This document shows positions 43,432 through 54,818 of a DNA stretch of 64,000 nt, piece after piece. The notes below the pieces were generated by a model. It was not told the origin of the DNA. It made no database searches and was given only the letters and a program-made list of their open reading frames with translations. The position numbers and the translations under genes are program-made. Location: positions 992,001 through 1,056,000 of the forward strand of contig OZ240681.1 of assembly GCA_965199165.1 (NCBI GenBank), in the 5' to 3' direction. Within the stretch, counting starts at the first letter, position 1. Each line of letters opens with the position of its first letter. This DNA is from LMUY01 sp965199165. GTDB lineage: Bacteria; Pseudomonadota; Alphaproteobacteria; Acetobacterales; Acetobacteraceae.

Positions 43432-44436
43432 ATGCGGAAGCGCTTGAGGGGGCTGTGCCTGGCCATCGGCGTATTGTTCGGCCTGCCTGCGGATGCGCAG
43501 GAAAAGACCGCGATCACGATCACCCGGCAACCCAGCATCATTTACATGCCGACCTACATCATGGAGGTGAACCACCTGATCGAGGCTCGGGCGGCCGCAC
43601 TGGGCGTGCCGAACCTCAAGGTCGAATGGGTCAACTTCAACGGCGGCGGCAACGCGACCGACGCGTTGCTCGCCGGCTCCATCGACGTGGTCAACACGGG
43701 CGTGGGCAACATGCTGCTGCTATGGGACCGCACGCGCGGCGGGGTGAAGGGCATCGTCGCCACCTCGGCCGAGCCGCTGACCCTGATTACCCGCAACCCC
43801 GCCATCAAGACGCTGCGCGACTACACGCCGCAGGACAAGATCGCGTTGCCGACCGTTCGCATCTCCACCCAGGCGATCCTGCTGCAAATCGCCTGCGAGG
43901 AGGTCTTCGGTCCAGGGCAGGGTGCCAAGCTCGACACCAACACGGTGCAGCTTGGCCATCCGGACGCGACCGGCGCCATGCTGGACCCGCACGGCGAGAT
44001 CACCAGCCACTTCTCCGCACCCCCCTTCATGTTCGAAGAACTGCGCCGCGTGCCGGGCGCCCACGTCGTCACGGACTCGCAGCAGATCATGGGCACGCCG
44101 CTCACCGTCGCGGTGATGTTCACGACCACCCGTTTCGCGAACGCGAACCCGAAGGTGGTCCAGGCGGTGAAGGAGGCGTCCGCGGATGCCCTGGCGTATC
44201 TGCAGGTCCACACCGCCGATGCGGTCGCCATCTATCGCACGGCATCGAAGGACCCGACCTCCGAAGACGACCTGCTGGCCATGCTGAAGCAGCCCGGCAT
44301 GATGGATTTCAGCACCAAGCCGCAGGGCACGATGCGCTTTGCCGAGCACATGCACGAGGTCGGGTTGCTGAAGACGATGCCGAAGGCCTGGACCGATTAC
44401 TTCCTGCCGATCGCCCAGGACCTCGATGGCAACTGA
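43432..44436 (+). CDS. NitT/TauT-type ABC substrate-binding protein
   Basis: This protein of about 334 residues has an N-terminal signal peptide (MRKRLRGLCLAIGVLFGLPADAQ). It contains the SsuA/NMT1-like core: IIYMPTYIMEVNHLIEARA, VEWVNFNGGGNATDALLAGSIDVVNTGVG and LRDYTPQDKIALPTVRIST. It would bind an organic solute in the periplasm and deliver it to the following ATPase and permease. ATG 43432 is preferred over 43405 because of the signal peptide and GAAGGGAA. The substrate is unknown; the neighbouring aromatic genes hint at an aromatic or sulfonated acid. Confidence 0.88.
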   Translation: MRKRLRGLCLAIGVLFGLPADAQEKTAITITRQPSIIYMPTYIMEVNHLIEARAAALGVPNLKVEWVNFNGGGNATDALLAGSIDVVNTGVGNMLLLWDRTRGGVKGIVATSAEPLTLITRNPAIKTLRDYTPQDKIALPTVRISTQAILLQIACEEVFGPGQGAKLDTNTVQLGHPDATGAMLDPHGEITSHFSAPPFMFEELRRVPGAHVVTDSQQIMGTPLTVAVMFTTTRFANANPKVVQAVKEASADALAYLQVHTADAVAIYRTASKDPTSEDDLLAMLKQPGMMDFSTKPQGTMRFAEHMHEVGLLKTMPKAWTDYFLPIAQDLDGN

Positions 44437-45223
44437 GGTGCCGCCGCTGCTGGAGGTCGAAGGCTGCACGCTGCGATACCATGCCGACCGCACGGTGGTG
44501 ACCGCCACGCACCGGGTCAGCTTCCATGTGGGGCAGGGTGACCGCTACGTGCTGCTCGGCCCGTCCGGGTGTGGCAAGTCCACGCTGCTGAAGGCGGTCG
44601 GCGGCTACATCAAGCCCGACGAGGGCACCATCCGCATCAAGGGCCACCCGGTGCGCGGCGCCGGGGCGGACCGCATGATGGTGTTCCAGGAATTCGACCA
44701 ACTGCTGCCGTGGAAGACGGTGCTGGAGAACGTGGCGTTCCCGCTGCGGGTGGCCCGCCGGATGAGCAGGCGCGCCGCGACCGAGAAGGCGATGCAGTAT
44801 ATCGAGAAGGTGCAACTGGGCCGGGTCGCGCACAGCCATCCGCACACGCTTTCCGGCGGCATGAAGCAGCGGGTGGCGATCGCGCGGGGCATGGCGATGG
44901 AGCCCGACATCCTGCTGATGGACGAGCCGTTCGCCGCATTGGACGCGCTGACCCGGCGACAGATGCAAGACGAGTTGCTGCGGCTATGGGACGACACGCG
45001 CTTCACCGTGCTGTTCGTCACCCACTCGATCGGCGAAGCGATCAAGATCGGCTCCCGCATCCTGCTGCTCTCGCCGCATCCCGGCCAGGTCAGGGCGGAT
45101 GTGGAGGACGTCGCCCGGGCCACGCCGGAGTGCGCCGCGAGGCTGGAGCAGCAAATCCACGACCTGCTGTTCGCCCCGGCCCGGGATGCGGCGCCCCTGC
45201 CCGTCGGTGCCCACGGTGGCTGA
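44426..45223 (+). CDS. NitT/TauT-type ABC transporter ATPase
   Basis: This 265-residue ATPase has Walker A GPSGCGKST, a Q-loop MVFQEFDQLLPWKTVLEN (typical of SsuB/TauB), signature LSGGMKQRVAIARG, Walker B ILLMDEPFAALD and the H-loop in FVTHSIGEA. ATG 44426 overlaps the binding-protein stop by 11 bases. It energises uptake with the next gene. Confidence 0.93.
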   Translation: MATEVPPLLEVEGCTLRYHADRTVVTATHRVSFHVGQGDRYVLLGPSGCGKSTLLKAVGGYIKPDEGTIRIKGHPVRGAGADRMMVFQEFDQLLPWKTVLENVAFPLRVARRMSRRAATEKAMQYIEKVQLGRVAHSHPHTLSGGMKQRVAIARGMAMEPDILLMDEPFAALDALTRRQMQDELLRLWDDTRFTVLFVTHSIGEAIKIGSRILLLSPHPGQVRADVEDVARATPECAARLEQQIHDLLFAPARDAAPLPVGAHGG

Positions 45224-46070
45224 GCCGCGTGTGGTGGTCTACACGCCGTCCAGCGCCGCCGTGCCGGAGGTCAGCCGGCCGGCCACGCTTTGGCGGCGCC
45301 TTTGGGACAGCCCGACCTTGCGCAAGACGGTCATCGTCGTGCTGCTGGCGGTGACCTGGGAAGTCTATGGGCGGCTTCTGGACAACCCGCTGCTATTCCC
45401 CACGCTGGGCGACACGCTGGGTGCGGCGGTGGACCACATCCGCGACGGCAGCCTGCCCGCGCGGACATGGACCTCCTTGCGGGTGCTGCTGCTGGGCTAT
45501 GGATGCGGCGTCGGCCTGGCCGCGATCCTGACCGTCGTGGCGATCAACACGCGCGTCGGCACGGACATCCTCGAGACGCTGACCGCCATGTTCAACCCGC
45601 TGCCCGCCATCGCGCTGCTGCCGCTCGCGCTGATCTGGTTCGGGCTCGGCGTCGGCAGCCTCGTCTTCGTCCTGACGCATTCGGTGCTGTGGGCGGTGGC
45701 GCTGAACACCCATGCCGGGTTCCTGGGCGTGTCGCAGACGCAGCGCATGGTCGGACGCAATTACGGGTTGGGCGGGCTGCGCTACGTCTTCCTGATCCTG
45801 ATCCCGGCGGCGTTCCCGTCGATCCTCACCGGGCTCAAGGTCGGTTGGGCCTTTGCCTGGCGCACCCTGATCGCCGCCGAGCTGGTGTTCGGCGTGTCCT
45901 CCGGCCAGGGCGGCCTCGGGTGGTTCATCTTCGAGAACCGCAACGTGCTCGACATCCCCGCCGTGTTCGCCGGCCTGTTGACGGTGATCGCCATCGGCCT
46001 GGCGGTGGAGAACCTGGTGTTCCGCACGGTCGAGCGCCGCACCATCCGCCGCTGGGGCGTGCAGGCCTGA
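45216..46070 (+). CDS. NitT/TauT-type ABC transporter permease
   Basis: The 284-residue protein has about six membrane segments and the EAA-like loop of BPD transporters (LGVSQTQRMVGRNYGLGGLRY and FLILIPAAFPSILTGLKVGWAFAWRTLIAAEL). GTG 45216 gives an 8-base overlap (GTGGCTGA) with the ATPase stop; GTG 45207 is also possible. It ends the transport operon and converges with livF. Confidence 0.88.
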   Translation: MAEPRVVVYTPSSAAVPEVSRPATLWRRLWDSPTLRKTVIVVLLAVTWEVYGRLLDNPLLFPTLGDTLGAAVDHIRDGSLPARTWTSLRVLLLGYGCGVGLAAILTVVAINTRVGTDILETLTAMFNPLPAIALLPLALIWFGLGVGSLVFVLTHSVLWAVALNTHAGFLGVSQTQRMVGRNYGLGGLRYVFLILIPAAFPSILTGLKVGWAFAWRTLIAAELVFGVSSGQGGLGWFIFENRNVLDIPAVFAGLLTVIAIGLAVENLVFRTVERRTIRRWGVQA

Positions 46071-46106
46071 GCGTCCCGTGCCGGGCCGGCAGTGCCTGGC
46101 AGCGTG

Positions 46107-46826
46107 CTAGATCTCGGCGCTGCCTCCCTCGAGATACGCCGCCCGGATTTCCGGCCGCGCCAGGAGCTCTCGCCCGCTGCCCTCCATCGTGATGGCGCCA
46201 TTGACCAGCACGTAACCCCGATGCGCCAGCCGGAGCGCTTGGAAGGCGTTCTGCTCGACCAGAAGGACCGTCAGCCCGGTGGCGCGGTTGAGTTCGCGGA
46301 TCGCGTCGAAGATCTGCCTCACGACCAAGGGGGCCAAACCCAGCGACGGCTCGTCCAGCAGCAGCAGGCGCGGCCGGGTCATCAGCGCGCGGCCGATCGC
46401 CAGCATCTGCTGCTCGCCCCCCGAAAGCGTGCCGGCACGCTGGCCGACGCGCTCCTTGAGGCGCGGGAACAGGGCGTAGACCTCGTCGCGCGACCGTCCG
46501 AACTCCGCCATGCCGGCGACCTGGGCGCCCATCAGCAGGTTTTCGTGCACCGTCATGCGGCCGAACACCCGACGGCCTTCGGGCGACTGAGCCATGCCGC
46601 GCCGCATGATCTGGTGCGTCGGCATCCGGGTGATGTCCTGCCCGTCATAGGTGACGGTGCCGTGCCGAGCTTGCGGACTGCCGCAGACCGTCATCATCAG
46701 GGTGGATTTCCCGGCTCCGTTGGCACCGATCAGGCTGACGATCTCACCCGGCTCCACGTGCAGGTCCACGCCGCGCAACGCCTGGATGGCGCCGTAGAAC
46801 GCCGTCACCCCTTGCAGGCGGAGCAT
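46107..46826 (-). CDS. livF: Branched-chain amino acid-type ABC ATPase LivF (system 1)
   Basis: The 239-residue ATPase has Walker A GANGAGKST, Q-loop MAQSPEGRRVFGRMTVHENL typical of LivF, signature LSGGEQQMLAIGRAL, Walker B LLLLDEPSLGLAP and the H-loop region LLVEQNAFQAL. LivF and LivG form the nucleotide-binding pair of HAAT-family importers for amino acids or small aromatic and aliphatic acids. It starts 2 bases after the livG stop. Confidence 0.93.
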   Translation of the reverse strand: MLRLQGVTAFYGAIQALRGVDLHVEPGEIVSLIGANGAGKSTLMMTVCGSPQARHGTVTYDGQDITRMPTHQIMRRGMAQSPEGRRVFGRMTVHENLLMGAQVAGMAEFGRSRDEVYALFPRLKERVGQRAGTLSGGEQQMLAIGRALMTRPRLLLLDEPSLGLAPLVVRQIFDAIRELNRATGLTVLLVEQNAFQALRLAHRGYVLVNGAITMEGSGRELLARPEIRAAYLEGGSAEI

Positions 46827-46828
46827 GC

Positions 46829-47674
46829 TCACGCCACCGCCGCCCCCGGCGGGGGCACGGCCTCCTCGTCCTCCTCGCCCTCGCCGAGATAGGCCGCGAT
46901 GACGGCCGGGTCGCGGGCGATGGCGGCCGGCGGTCCTTCGGCGATCTTCCTGCCGTGGTCCAGCACCACGATATGGTCCGAGATGCGCATCACCACGCCC
47001 ATGTCGTGCTCGATCAGGAGGATGGAGCACGGTGCATCCACCGCGCCGTCGCGGATTCGGCGCAGCAAGTCGGCGAGTTCGTCGCTTTCCCGCGGGTTCA
47101 GCCCCGCCGCCGGTTCGTCCAGGCAGAGCAGCACGGGGCCGGTGCACATGGCGCGGGCGATCTCCAGCCGCCGCTGCGCGCCGTAGGGCAGCGCGCCCGC
47201 CGGGTCGTCGGCGCGGGACAGCAGGCCGGTCGCGCCCAGCCAAACCTGCGCCCGCCCGAGCGCCTTCGGCTCGGCCCGTCGGTAGCCGCCCAGCCCGGCC
47301 ACGGCCAGCAGGCCGGACGCCACGGACGGCATGAGGCTGTTGTGCTGTGCCACCAGCAGGTTTTCCAGCACCGTCATGCCGGCGAACAGGCGGATGTTCT
47401 GGAACGTGCGCGCCACCCGGGCACGGCGCGCGATGTGGTGGCCCGCCAGCCGTTCCAGCGCGTGCACCCGGCCGCCGTCGCCCTGCAGCCGGAGGGTGCC
47501 GCCGCTCGGGCGGTAGAAACCGGTGATGCAGTTGAACACGGTGGTCTTGCCCGCGCCGTTCGGGCCGATGATGGACGTGATCTGCCCGGCGGCGGCGCCG
47601 AAGTCGAGACCGGACACCGCTGTCAAGCCGCCGAACCGCATGGTCAGCCCACGGACCGCGAGCAGCTCAGCCAC
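46829..47674 (-). CDS. livG: Branched-chain amino acid-type ABC ATPase LivG (system 1)
   Basis: The 281-residue ATPase has Walker A GPNGAGKTT, RTFQNIRLFAGMTVLENLLV (LivG-type Q-loop), a signature region PYGAQRRLEIARAM in which the usual LSYGxQRR reads LPYGAQRR, Walker B LLCLDEPAAGLNP and LIEHDMGVVM. It is longer than the LivG of the second system because of an insert near residues 75-80 and a C-terminal tail EGEEDEEAVPPPG. It overlaps livM by 8 bases. Confidence 0.93.
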   Translation of the reverse strand: MAELLAVRGLTMRFGGLTAVSGLDFGAAAGQITSIIGPNGAGKTTVFNCITGFYRPSGGTLRLQGDGGRVHALERLAGHHIARRARVARTFQNIRLFAGMTVLENLLVAQHNSLMPSVASGLLAVAGLGGYRRAEPKALGRAQVWLGATGLLSRADDPAGALPYGAQRRLEIARAMCTGPVLLCLDEPAAGLNPRESDELADLLRRIRDGAVDAPCSILLIEHDMGVVMRISDHIVVLDHGRKIAEGPPAAIARDPAVIAAYLGEGEEDEEAVPPPGAAVA

Positions 47675-48985
47675 GGCCTTGCGCCACGAGCTCGGCCGCG
47701 ATCTCCTTCGGTCTGCCCAAGGAGATGGACGGCGTGCGGCCGGAGACCAGCCCGCGCGGTCGCAATACCATCATCGCCACGAGGCCCAAGCCGAAGATCA
47801 GCATGCGATACTGGCCGAAATCGCCCAGTATCGTGCCGATCCACTCGAAGCCGGGCGTGTTGTTCAGTGTGTCGAGCAAGCCGCGCAACAGCTCAAGCCC
47901 GCCGATCATCACCAAGGCGGCCAACGCGACGCCGAGCTGGCTGCCCAGCCCGCCGAGCACCACGATCGCCAGCACGATCGCCGATTCGATGAAGGTGAAG
48001 CTTTCCGGGCTGACGAATGCCTGCCGGGTGGCGAAGAACGCCCCCGCGAAGCCGCCGAAGGCGGCGCCGATGGCGAAGGCCGTCAGCTTGGTGGCGGTCA
48101 CGTTGATGCCGAGCGAGCGGCAGGCGATCTCGTCCTCGCGCAGTGCCTCCCAGGCACGGCCGAGCGGAAGGCGGCGCAGCCGGAGCGAGACCCAGTTGGT
48201 GACCAGCGCCAGGCCCAATATGACGTAGTACAGATAGACCACCCGCTGCGTCGGGCTGTAGTCCAGGCCGAAATACCCGGCGAAGGTGTCCGGGTCGCCG
48301 GAGGCGGAGAAGCTGAGCCCGAACAGGGTGGGACGCGGGATGCCGGAAATCCCGTTCGGCCCGTTGGTCAGGTCCGACCAGTTGTTGATGACGATGCGGA
48401 TGATCTCCCCGAACGCCAGGGTCACGATGGCGAGGTAGTCGCCGCGCAGGCGGAGCACGGGAAAGCCGAGCAGCACGCCGGCGAGGGCGGCGAAGATCCC
48501 GGCCAGCGGCAGGCAGGTCCAAAACCCGAGCCCGTATCGCGTGGAGAGCAGGGCATAGCTGTAGGCGCCGACCGCATAGAAGGCGACGTAACCGAGGTCC
48601 AGCAGGCCGGCCAGTCCGACGACGATGTTCAATCCCCAGCCCAGCATCACGTACGTCAGCACCACGACGCCCAGATCCAGGTAATATCGGCCGGCAAAGG
48701 CGGGCAGCAGCACGGCAAGGGCCAGCAGCGCCGGCGCCCCGAGACGGCCGGCGCGCCCCAGCGCGTCCGCCAGCCGGCGGTGGGACCGCACCGCCTCCGA
48801 CCTTGGCCGAGCCAGCGCGCGGCCCAGCAGCACGATGCCGAAGGTGGCCAGCACCAGGACCGTCACCACCGCGGGGCGCCACTGGAGGAACAGGCCCTTG
48901 TCGCCCGACTGCATGCGCAGGCCGACCATGGGGACGAACAGCCCGGCCGCCACGGCTGCCGCCACCGCCGCGCGGCGCAAGGCCG

Positions 48986-48989
<4 letters not shown>
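47667..48989 (-). CDS. livM: Branched-chain amino acid-type ABC permease LivM (system 1)
   Basis: The 440-residue permease has an N-terminal extension with two hydrophobic segments (to about residue 110) before the conserved LivM domain (GWGLNIVVGLAGLLDLGYVAFYAVGAY, then LRGDYLAIVTLAFGEIIRI). About 10 membrane segments are visible. The length matches the longer LivM form of proteobacteria. ATG 48989 overlaps the livH stop by 4 bases. With LivH it forms the membrane channel. Confidence 0.92.
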
Positions 48990-49900
<911 letters not shown>

Positions 49901-49969
49901 CGAATGGGTGCTCCGGAAGGGCGCCGCCGGGCAGGCCTCCGCCCCGGCGGAAGCCGCCCGGCCTGCAGG

Positions 49970-51073
49970 TCACATCTCGCTGTAGTTGCCGTCCTTCCAG
50001 ACGTAGAAGACGTAGCTCGGCCCTTCCACGTCACCCTTCTTGTCGAAGGTGATCGGTCCGATGATGGACTGCCACGGCCCGCTGCCCTTCAGCTCCGCCG
50101 CGACCTTCTTGGGGTCCGTGCTGTTGGCCTTCGTCACCGCCTCCGCCCAGATCTGCACCGCGGCATAGGTGTAGAGCGTGTAGCCCTCCGGATCGACCTT
50201 GCGGTCGCTGAACTCCTTGACCACCGCCGCCGCCGTCGGGCGCTTGGACAGGTCGGGCGCAAACGTCATCATGGTGCCCTGCCCGGCAGGCCCGGCGATC
50301 TGCCAGAACTCCTTGGTGACCAGCGCGTCGCCGCTGATCAGCGTCGGGTTCATGCCCTGCTCCTTGGCCTGGCGGATGATCAATCCCGCCTCCGTATGGT
50401 AGCCGCCGACGTAGATCACGTTGATGCCGGCTGCCTTCATGCGGCTGACCAGGGCCGAGTAGTCCTTCTCACCGGGCGTGTAGGTCGCCACCATGGCGGG
50501 CTGCAGGCCCTTGGCCCGCATGTTCTTCTCCGTCTCGTCGGCCAAGCCCTTGCCGTAGGCGGTGTTGTCGTTCAGCACCGCGACCTTCTGGTCCTTGTAG
50601 TGCGCGGCGATGTAGTCGCCGGCCACCATGCCCTGCTGGTCATCCCGGCCGCACAACCGGAACGTGTTCCAGGCACCCTTGTCCGTGAAGTCCGGGTTGG
50701 TGGAGGCGGGTGTGATCTGGAGGAGTCCCTCCTCCGTGTAGACCTTGCTGGCGGGAATGGAGGAGCCCGAGCAGTAGTGCCCGGCCACGAACTTCACGCC
50801 TTGGCTGGCGAAGGAGTTGGCCACGGAGACGGCCTGTCGCGGGTCGCACGCGTCGTCCCCGATCGCGAGCTGCAGCTGCTGGCCCAGCACGCCGCCCGCC
50901 TTGTTGATGTCGTCGACCGCCTGCTGCGCCCCCTCCTTCATCTGCTGCCCGAACGCGGCATACTGCCCGGTCATCGGGCCTGCCGTGGCGATCTTGATCT
51001 GCGCGTTGGCGGCGCCCGATGCGAAGCTGGCCGCCAGCACCATGGCGGTTGTGATCAGGTGGCGTCTGAACAT
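49970..51073 (-). CDS. livJ: Branched-chain amino acid-type periplasmic binding protein LivJ/K (system 1)
   Basis: The 367-residue protein has a signal peptide (MFRRHLITTAMVLAASFASG, cleavage near ANA-QI) and the type I periplasmic-binding fold (IKIATAGPMTGQYAAFGQQMKEG, VLNDNTAYGKGLADE and YVGGYHTEAGLIIRQAK). The paired Cys residues in GDDACDP and GHYCSG are as in LivJ. It heads the first Liv operon. The ligand class is amino acids or related acids. Confidence 0.9.
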   Translation of the reverse strand: MFRRHLITTAMVLAASFASGAANAQIKIATAGPMTGQYAAFGQQMKEGAQQAVDDINKAGGVLGQQLQLAIGDDACDPRQAVSVANSFASQGVKFVAGHYCSGSSIPASKVYTEEGLLQITPASTNPDFTDKGAWNTFRLCGRDDQQGMVAGDYIAAHYKDQKVAVLNDNTAYGKGLADETEKNMRAKGLQPAMVATYTPGEKDYSALVSRMKAAGINVIYVGGYHTEAGLIIRQAKEQGMNPTLISGDALVTKEFWQIAGPAGQGTMMTFAPDLSKRPTAAAVVKEFSDRKVDPEGYTLYTYAAVQIWAEAVTKANSTDPKKVAAELKGSGPWQSIIGPITFDKKGDVEGPSYVFYVWKDGNYSEM

Positions 51074-51101
51074 CGGTGGGTCTCCTCGTTGTCTTTTCCG
51101 T

Positions 51102-51118
51102 CATACCACGGGGGTATG
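51102..51118. promoter_or_regulatory. Inverted repeat upstream of livJ
   Basis: CATACC-ACGGG-GGTATG is a perfect 6-base-arm inverted repeat, 28 bases upstream of the livJ ATG. It could be an operator or a small hairpin. No matching copy was seen at the second Liv system. Confidence 0.35.
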
Positions 51119-51229
51119 GGACCGCGGCAATGCCATGGGGTCCTGGACTTCTCAAGGGGCTTCCGACCTCCCGCCTTCGAAGCCATCGCGCTTGCGACAG
51201 ACGGAAACGGCCATCTGCAGTCACCGTCT

Positions 51230-51562
51230 TCAGGCATATTCCGCCCGGCGTGGGGTGAACACGTCGAGGTTGATCACCGGCTGGTCACCCACGACTTCGC
51301 CCCAATGGCGTGCGTCGGACGGCACCACCAGCAGCCCGCCGGGCCCGAGGCGGTAGACCTGATCTTCGACGTGGAAGTCGATCTGGCCGCTGACGATGTA
51401 GACCATCTGCTCGTGTACGTGGCTGTGCGGCCGGGGCTCGTGGCCCGGCATGAGCCGGTTCATCGCCATGGTGCCTCCGGTGCCGGAGAACGCCTTGCGA
51501 TCGACCCCCTCGCGGACGTGTTCCCAGGGCAACTCGTCCCAATTGGCGTGGTGTATGTCCAT
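51230..51562 (-). CDS. Cupin-domain protein
   Basis: The 110-residue single-domain cupin has motif 1 PHSHVHEQMVYIVSGQIDF with His/Glu metal ligands and motif 2 LLVVPSDARHWGEV with the fourth ligand His. Small cupins are sensors, isomerases or dioxygenases. It sits 12 bases after the livH gene of the second transporter and ends that long operon, so it may process or sense the same substrate. Confidence 0.88.
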   Translation of the reverse strand: MDIHHANWDELPWEHVREGVDRKAFSGTGGTMAMNRLMPGHEPRPHSHVHEQMVYIVSGQIDFHVEDQVYRLGPGGLLVVPSDARHWGEVVGDQPVINLDVFTPRRAEYA

Positions 51563-51574
51563 CGATCGTCTCCT

Positions 51575-52456
51575 TCAGGTTCTTGTCTTGCCGAGAAGCC
51601 CCTGCGGTCGCAGCAGCAGGAACAGCAACAGCAGGGCCAGTGCGAACACGTTGCGCATGCCGGCGCCGAACGCAACGGTCGCCAAGGCCTGCACGATGCC
51701 CAGCATCAACCCGCCCAGGAACGCGCCGAACGGGTTGCCGAAACCGCCCAGTATGGCCGCGATGAAGCCGCTGATCGCGAACGGCACGCCGACGTTGTAG
51801 GCGGTGAACTGGGTCGGGGTGACCAGCACGCCGGCCAGCGCGCCGATCGCCGCGCTCAGCCCGAAGGCGCACGCCACCAGCGCGGAGACCGGAATGCCGA
51901 GCAGGGAGGCCGCGTCCCGGTCGATGGCGCAGGCCCGCATGGCGCGGCCGACGGTCGTGTGCCCGAAGAACAGCCACAACAGGGCCACCAGCACCAGTGA
52001 TGCTGCCAAGATCCAGGCGATCTGCAGGTCCAGCGCCACGGGGCCCAACCGAAGCGGGCCAGCGGCGGTGATCGGCGGCAGGTTCAGCGGAGCGTCGCCC
52101 ACTGCCAGGAGCGCCAGGCGTTCCACCACGATCTGCACCGCCAACGTGGCCAGGATCGCCACGAACATGGTCGCCTTGCGACGCCACAGCGGACGCACCA
52201 CCAGCAGGTCGGTCAACAGGCCGAGGGCCACCGCCACCGCGATCGCCGCGACGGCGGCCAACGGCACCGGCCAGCCGGCGCGTGTGGAGAGCGCGGAGGT
52301 GACGACGCCGCCCAGCATGACGAACGCGCCCTGGGCGAAATTGACGATGCCGCTGGCGTTGTAGATGACGCAGAAGCCGATCGCGACCAGGCCGTAGACG
52401 CACCCGGTCCCGGCGCCCGTGACAAGGAATTGAAGCAGGAGCGCGGCATCAGGCAT
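51575..52456 (-). CDS. livH: LivH-like ABC permease (system 2)
   Basis: The 293-residue permease carries LivH features (GAGTGCVYGLVAIGFCVIYN, ASGIVNFAQGAFVML, and RAMRACAIDRDAASLLGI) and about 8 membrane segments. ATG 52456 gives an 8-base overlap with the livG stop; an in-frame ATG at 52468 is also possible. It is one of two Liv permease pairs in the window, only distantly similar to the other. Confidence 0.9.
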   Translation of the reverse strand: MPDAALLLQFLVTGAGTGCVYGLVAIGFCVIYNASGIVNFAQGAFVMLGGVVTSALSTRAGWPVPLAAVAAIAVAVALGLLTDLLVVRPLWRRKATMFVAILATLAVQIVVERLALLAVGDAPLNLPPITAAGPLRLGPVALDLQIAWILAASLVLVALLWLFFGHTTVGRAMRACAIDRDAASLLGIPVSALVACAFGLSAAIGALAGVLVTPTQFTAYNVGVPFAISGFIAAILGGFGNPFGAFLGGLMLGIVQALATVAFGAGMRNVFALALLLLFLLLRPQGLLGKTRT

Positions 52457-53204
52457 CGGTCGTGCCAAGGTAGGCGGTCAGGACCGCCGGGTCGCGGGTG
52501 ACGGTCGCGGGCGTGCCCTCGGCGATCTTCCGGCCGAAATCGAGCACGATGATCTGTTCGGCGATGTCCATCACCAGTCGCATGTCGTGCTCGATCAGCA
52601 GGACGGTCATCCCCTCGCGGTGCAACTCCCGGATCAACGCGCCGAGCCGATCGGTCTCGATATGGTTCAGCCCGGCCGCCGGCTCATCGAGCAGCAGCAG
52701 GCGCGGGCGGGCTGCCAGGGCACGCGCGATCTCCAGCAGGCGGAGCTGGCCATAGCCTAGGCTGGCGGACGGCCGGTCGGCCAACGCGCCCAGGCCCACG
52801 CGATCGAGCGCTGCCTGCGCGTCGGCCGCGACCCGGCGCTCCTGCCGGGGTTGGCCCAGCAGTGCAGCCCACAGACCGCCCGTCGTGTGCAAGTGGGTGC
52901 CGACACGCACGTTCTCGGCGACGCTCATCGCCGGGAAAGGACGGACGAGTTGGAACGTCCGCACCAACCCCAACGCTGCCACGCGGTGCGGCGCAAGGCC
53001 GTCCAGGTCCCGCCCGGCGAGCACCACCCGTCCACCGGTGGGTGGCAGGAAGCCGGAGATCAGGTTGAACAGCGTCGTCTTGCCGGCGCCGTTGGGGCCG
53101 ATCACGGCGGACAGGGACCCTGCCGCGACGCTGAACTCCACGGCGTCGAGCGCCAGCAGGCCCCCGAAGCGCTTCGTCAGCCCCTCGACCGCAAGCAGGC
53201 TCAT
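52449..53204 (-). CDS. livG: LivG-like ABC ATPase (system 2)
   Basis: The 251-residue ATPase has Walker A GPNGAGKTT, RTFQLVRPFPAMSVAENV, signature LGYGQLRLLEIARAL (variant of LSYGxQ), Walker B LLLLDEPAAGLN and LIEHDMRLVMDIAE. Normal LivG length. It overlaps livM by 4 bases and livH by 8 bases. Confidence 0.93.
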   Translation of the reverse strand: MSLLAVEGLTKRFGGLLALDAVEFSVAAGSLSAVIGPNGAGKTTLFNLISGFLPPTGGRVVLAGRDLDGLAPHRVAALGLVRTFQLVRPFPAMSVAENVRVGTHLHTTGGLWAALLGQPRQERRVAADAQAALDRVGLGALADRPSASLGYGQLRLLEIARALAARPRLLLLDEPAAGLNHIETDRLGALIRELHREGMTVLLIEHDMRLVMDIAEQIIVLDFGRKIAEGTPATVTRDPAVLTAYLGTTDA

Positions 53205-54116
53205 GCGCGCAGCGCGCCAGCCAGGCCGCCCGGCGCGCGGATGAGGATAAGGATCAGCACGACCCCGTAGACGAGGTCCTGCACGTCGCGGAACCCTCGG
53301 ATCACCTCGGGCAGCATGCCGATCAGCAGCGCGCCGAGCAGCGGCCCGACCGCGGTGCCGACCCCGCCGACGTAGAGCATCGTGAATCCGAGCACCACCA
53401 TGTGCAGCCCGAACACCTCCGGACTGAGATAGCCGACCGCGTGCGCCAGCAGTGACCCGGCCAACGCGGCGTAGACGGCAGCCGCCACGAACGCCACCAG
53501 CTTGGTGCGCGCGACGTTCACGCCCAGCGCCGCCGCCGCTTCCTCGCTGCCGGCGACCGCCCTCATCGCCCGCCCGAAGCGCGACCGGCGGATCCGGGTC
53601 GTCGTCCAGACCGCCACGCAAGCCGCCAGCAGCAGCACGGCAAGGGTCTGCCGGTCGGTGTCGGCGGCGAACGGGCCGATCGAGAGCGGGGGCACGCCGC
53701 TGATGCCCATGTAGCCGCCGGTCAGCGCTTCCCACTGCACCGCCAACTCGTAGGTGATCAGGCCGAAGGCGAGCGTGCCCATCGCAAGGTAGTGCCCGCG
53801 CAGCCGCAACGTCACCAAGCCCACCAGCAGCGCCGCCGCCGCCGCCAGTCCGGCGCTCGCCAGCATGGCGGGGAACGGCATCCAGCCCAGTCGCGTCGTC
53901 AGCACGGCCGAGCCGTAGCCGCCGATCGCGGCGAACGCGTTCTGGCCGAACGAGACCTGGCCGGCATAGCCCATGAACAGGTTCAGCCCGGCCACGAACA
54001 CCGCGTAGATCGCCGCGAACCCGAGCGCCGTCATCAGATAGTTGCCGGTGGCGAACACATATGCGACGGCGCCGGCGAGCAGGACGGCCAGCACCGGCCG
54101 CAGCCAGGACGCGACC

Positions 54117-54124
<8 letters not shown>
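53201..54124 (-). CDS. livM: LivM-like ABC permease (system 2)
   Basis: The 307-residue permease has the LivM core (GLNLFMGYAGQVSFGQNAFAAIGGYGSA and LRGHYLAMGTLAFGLITYELA) and about 9 membrane segments, without the N-terminal extension of the system 1 protein. The start is TTG 54124, overlapping the livF stop by 8 bases. Confidence 0.9.
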
Positions 54125-54814
<690 letters not shown>

Positions 54815-54818
<4 letters not shown>
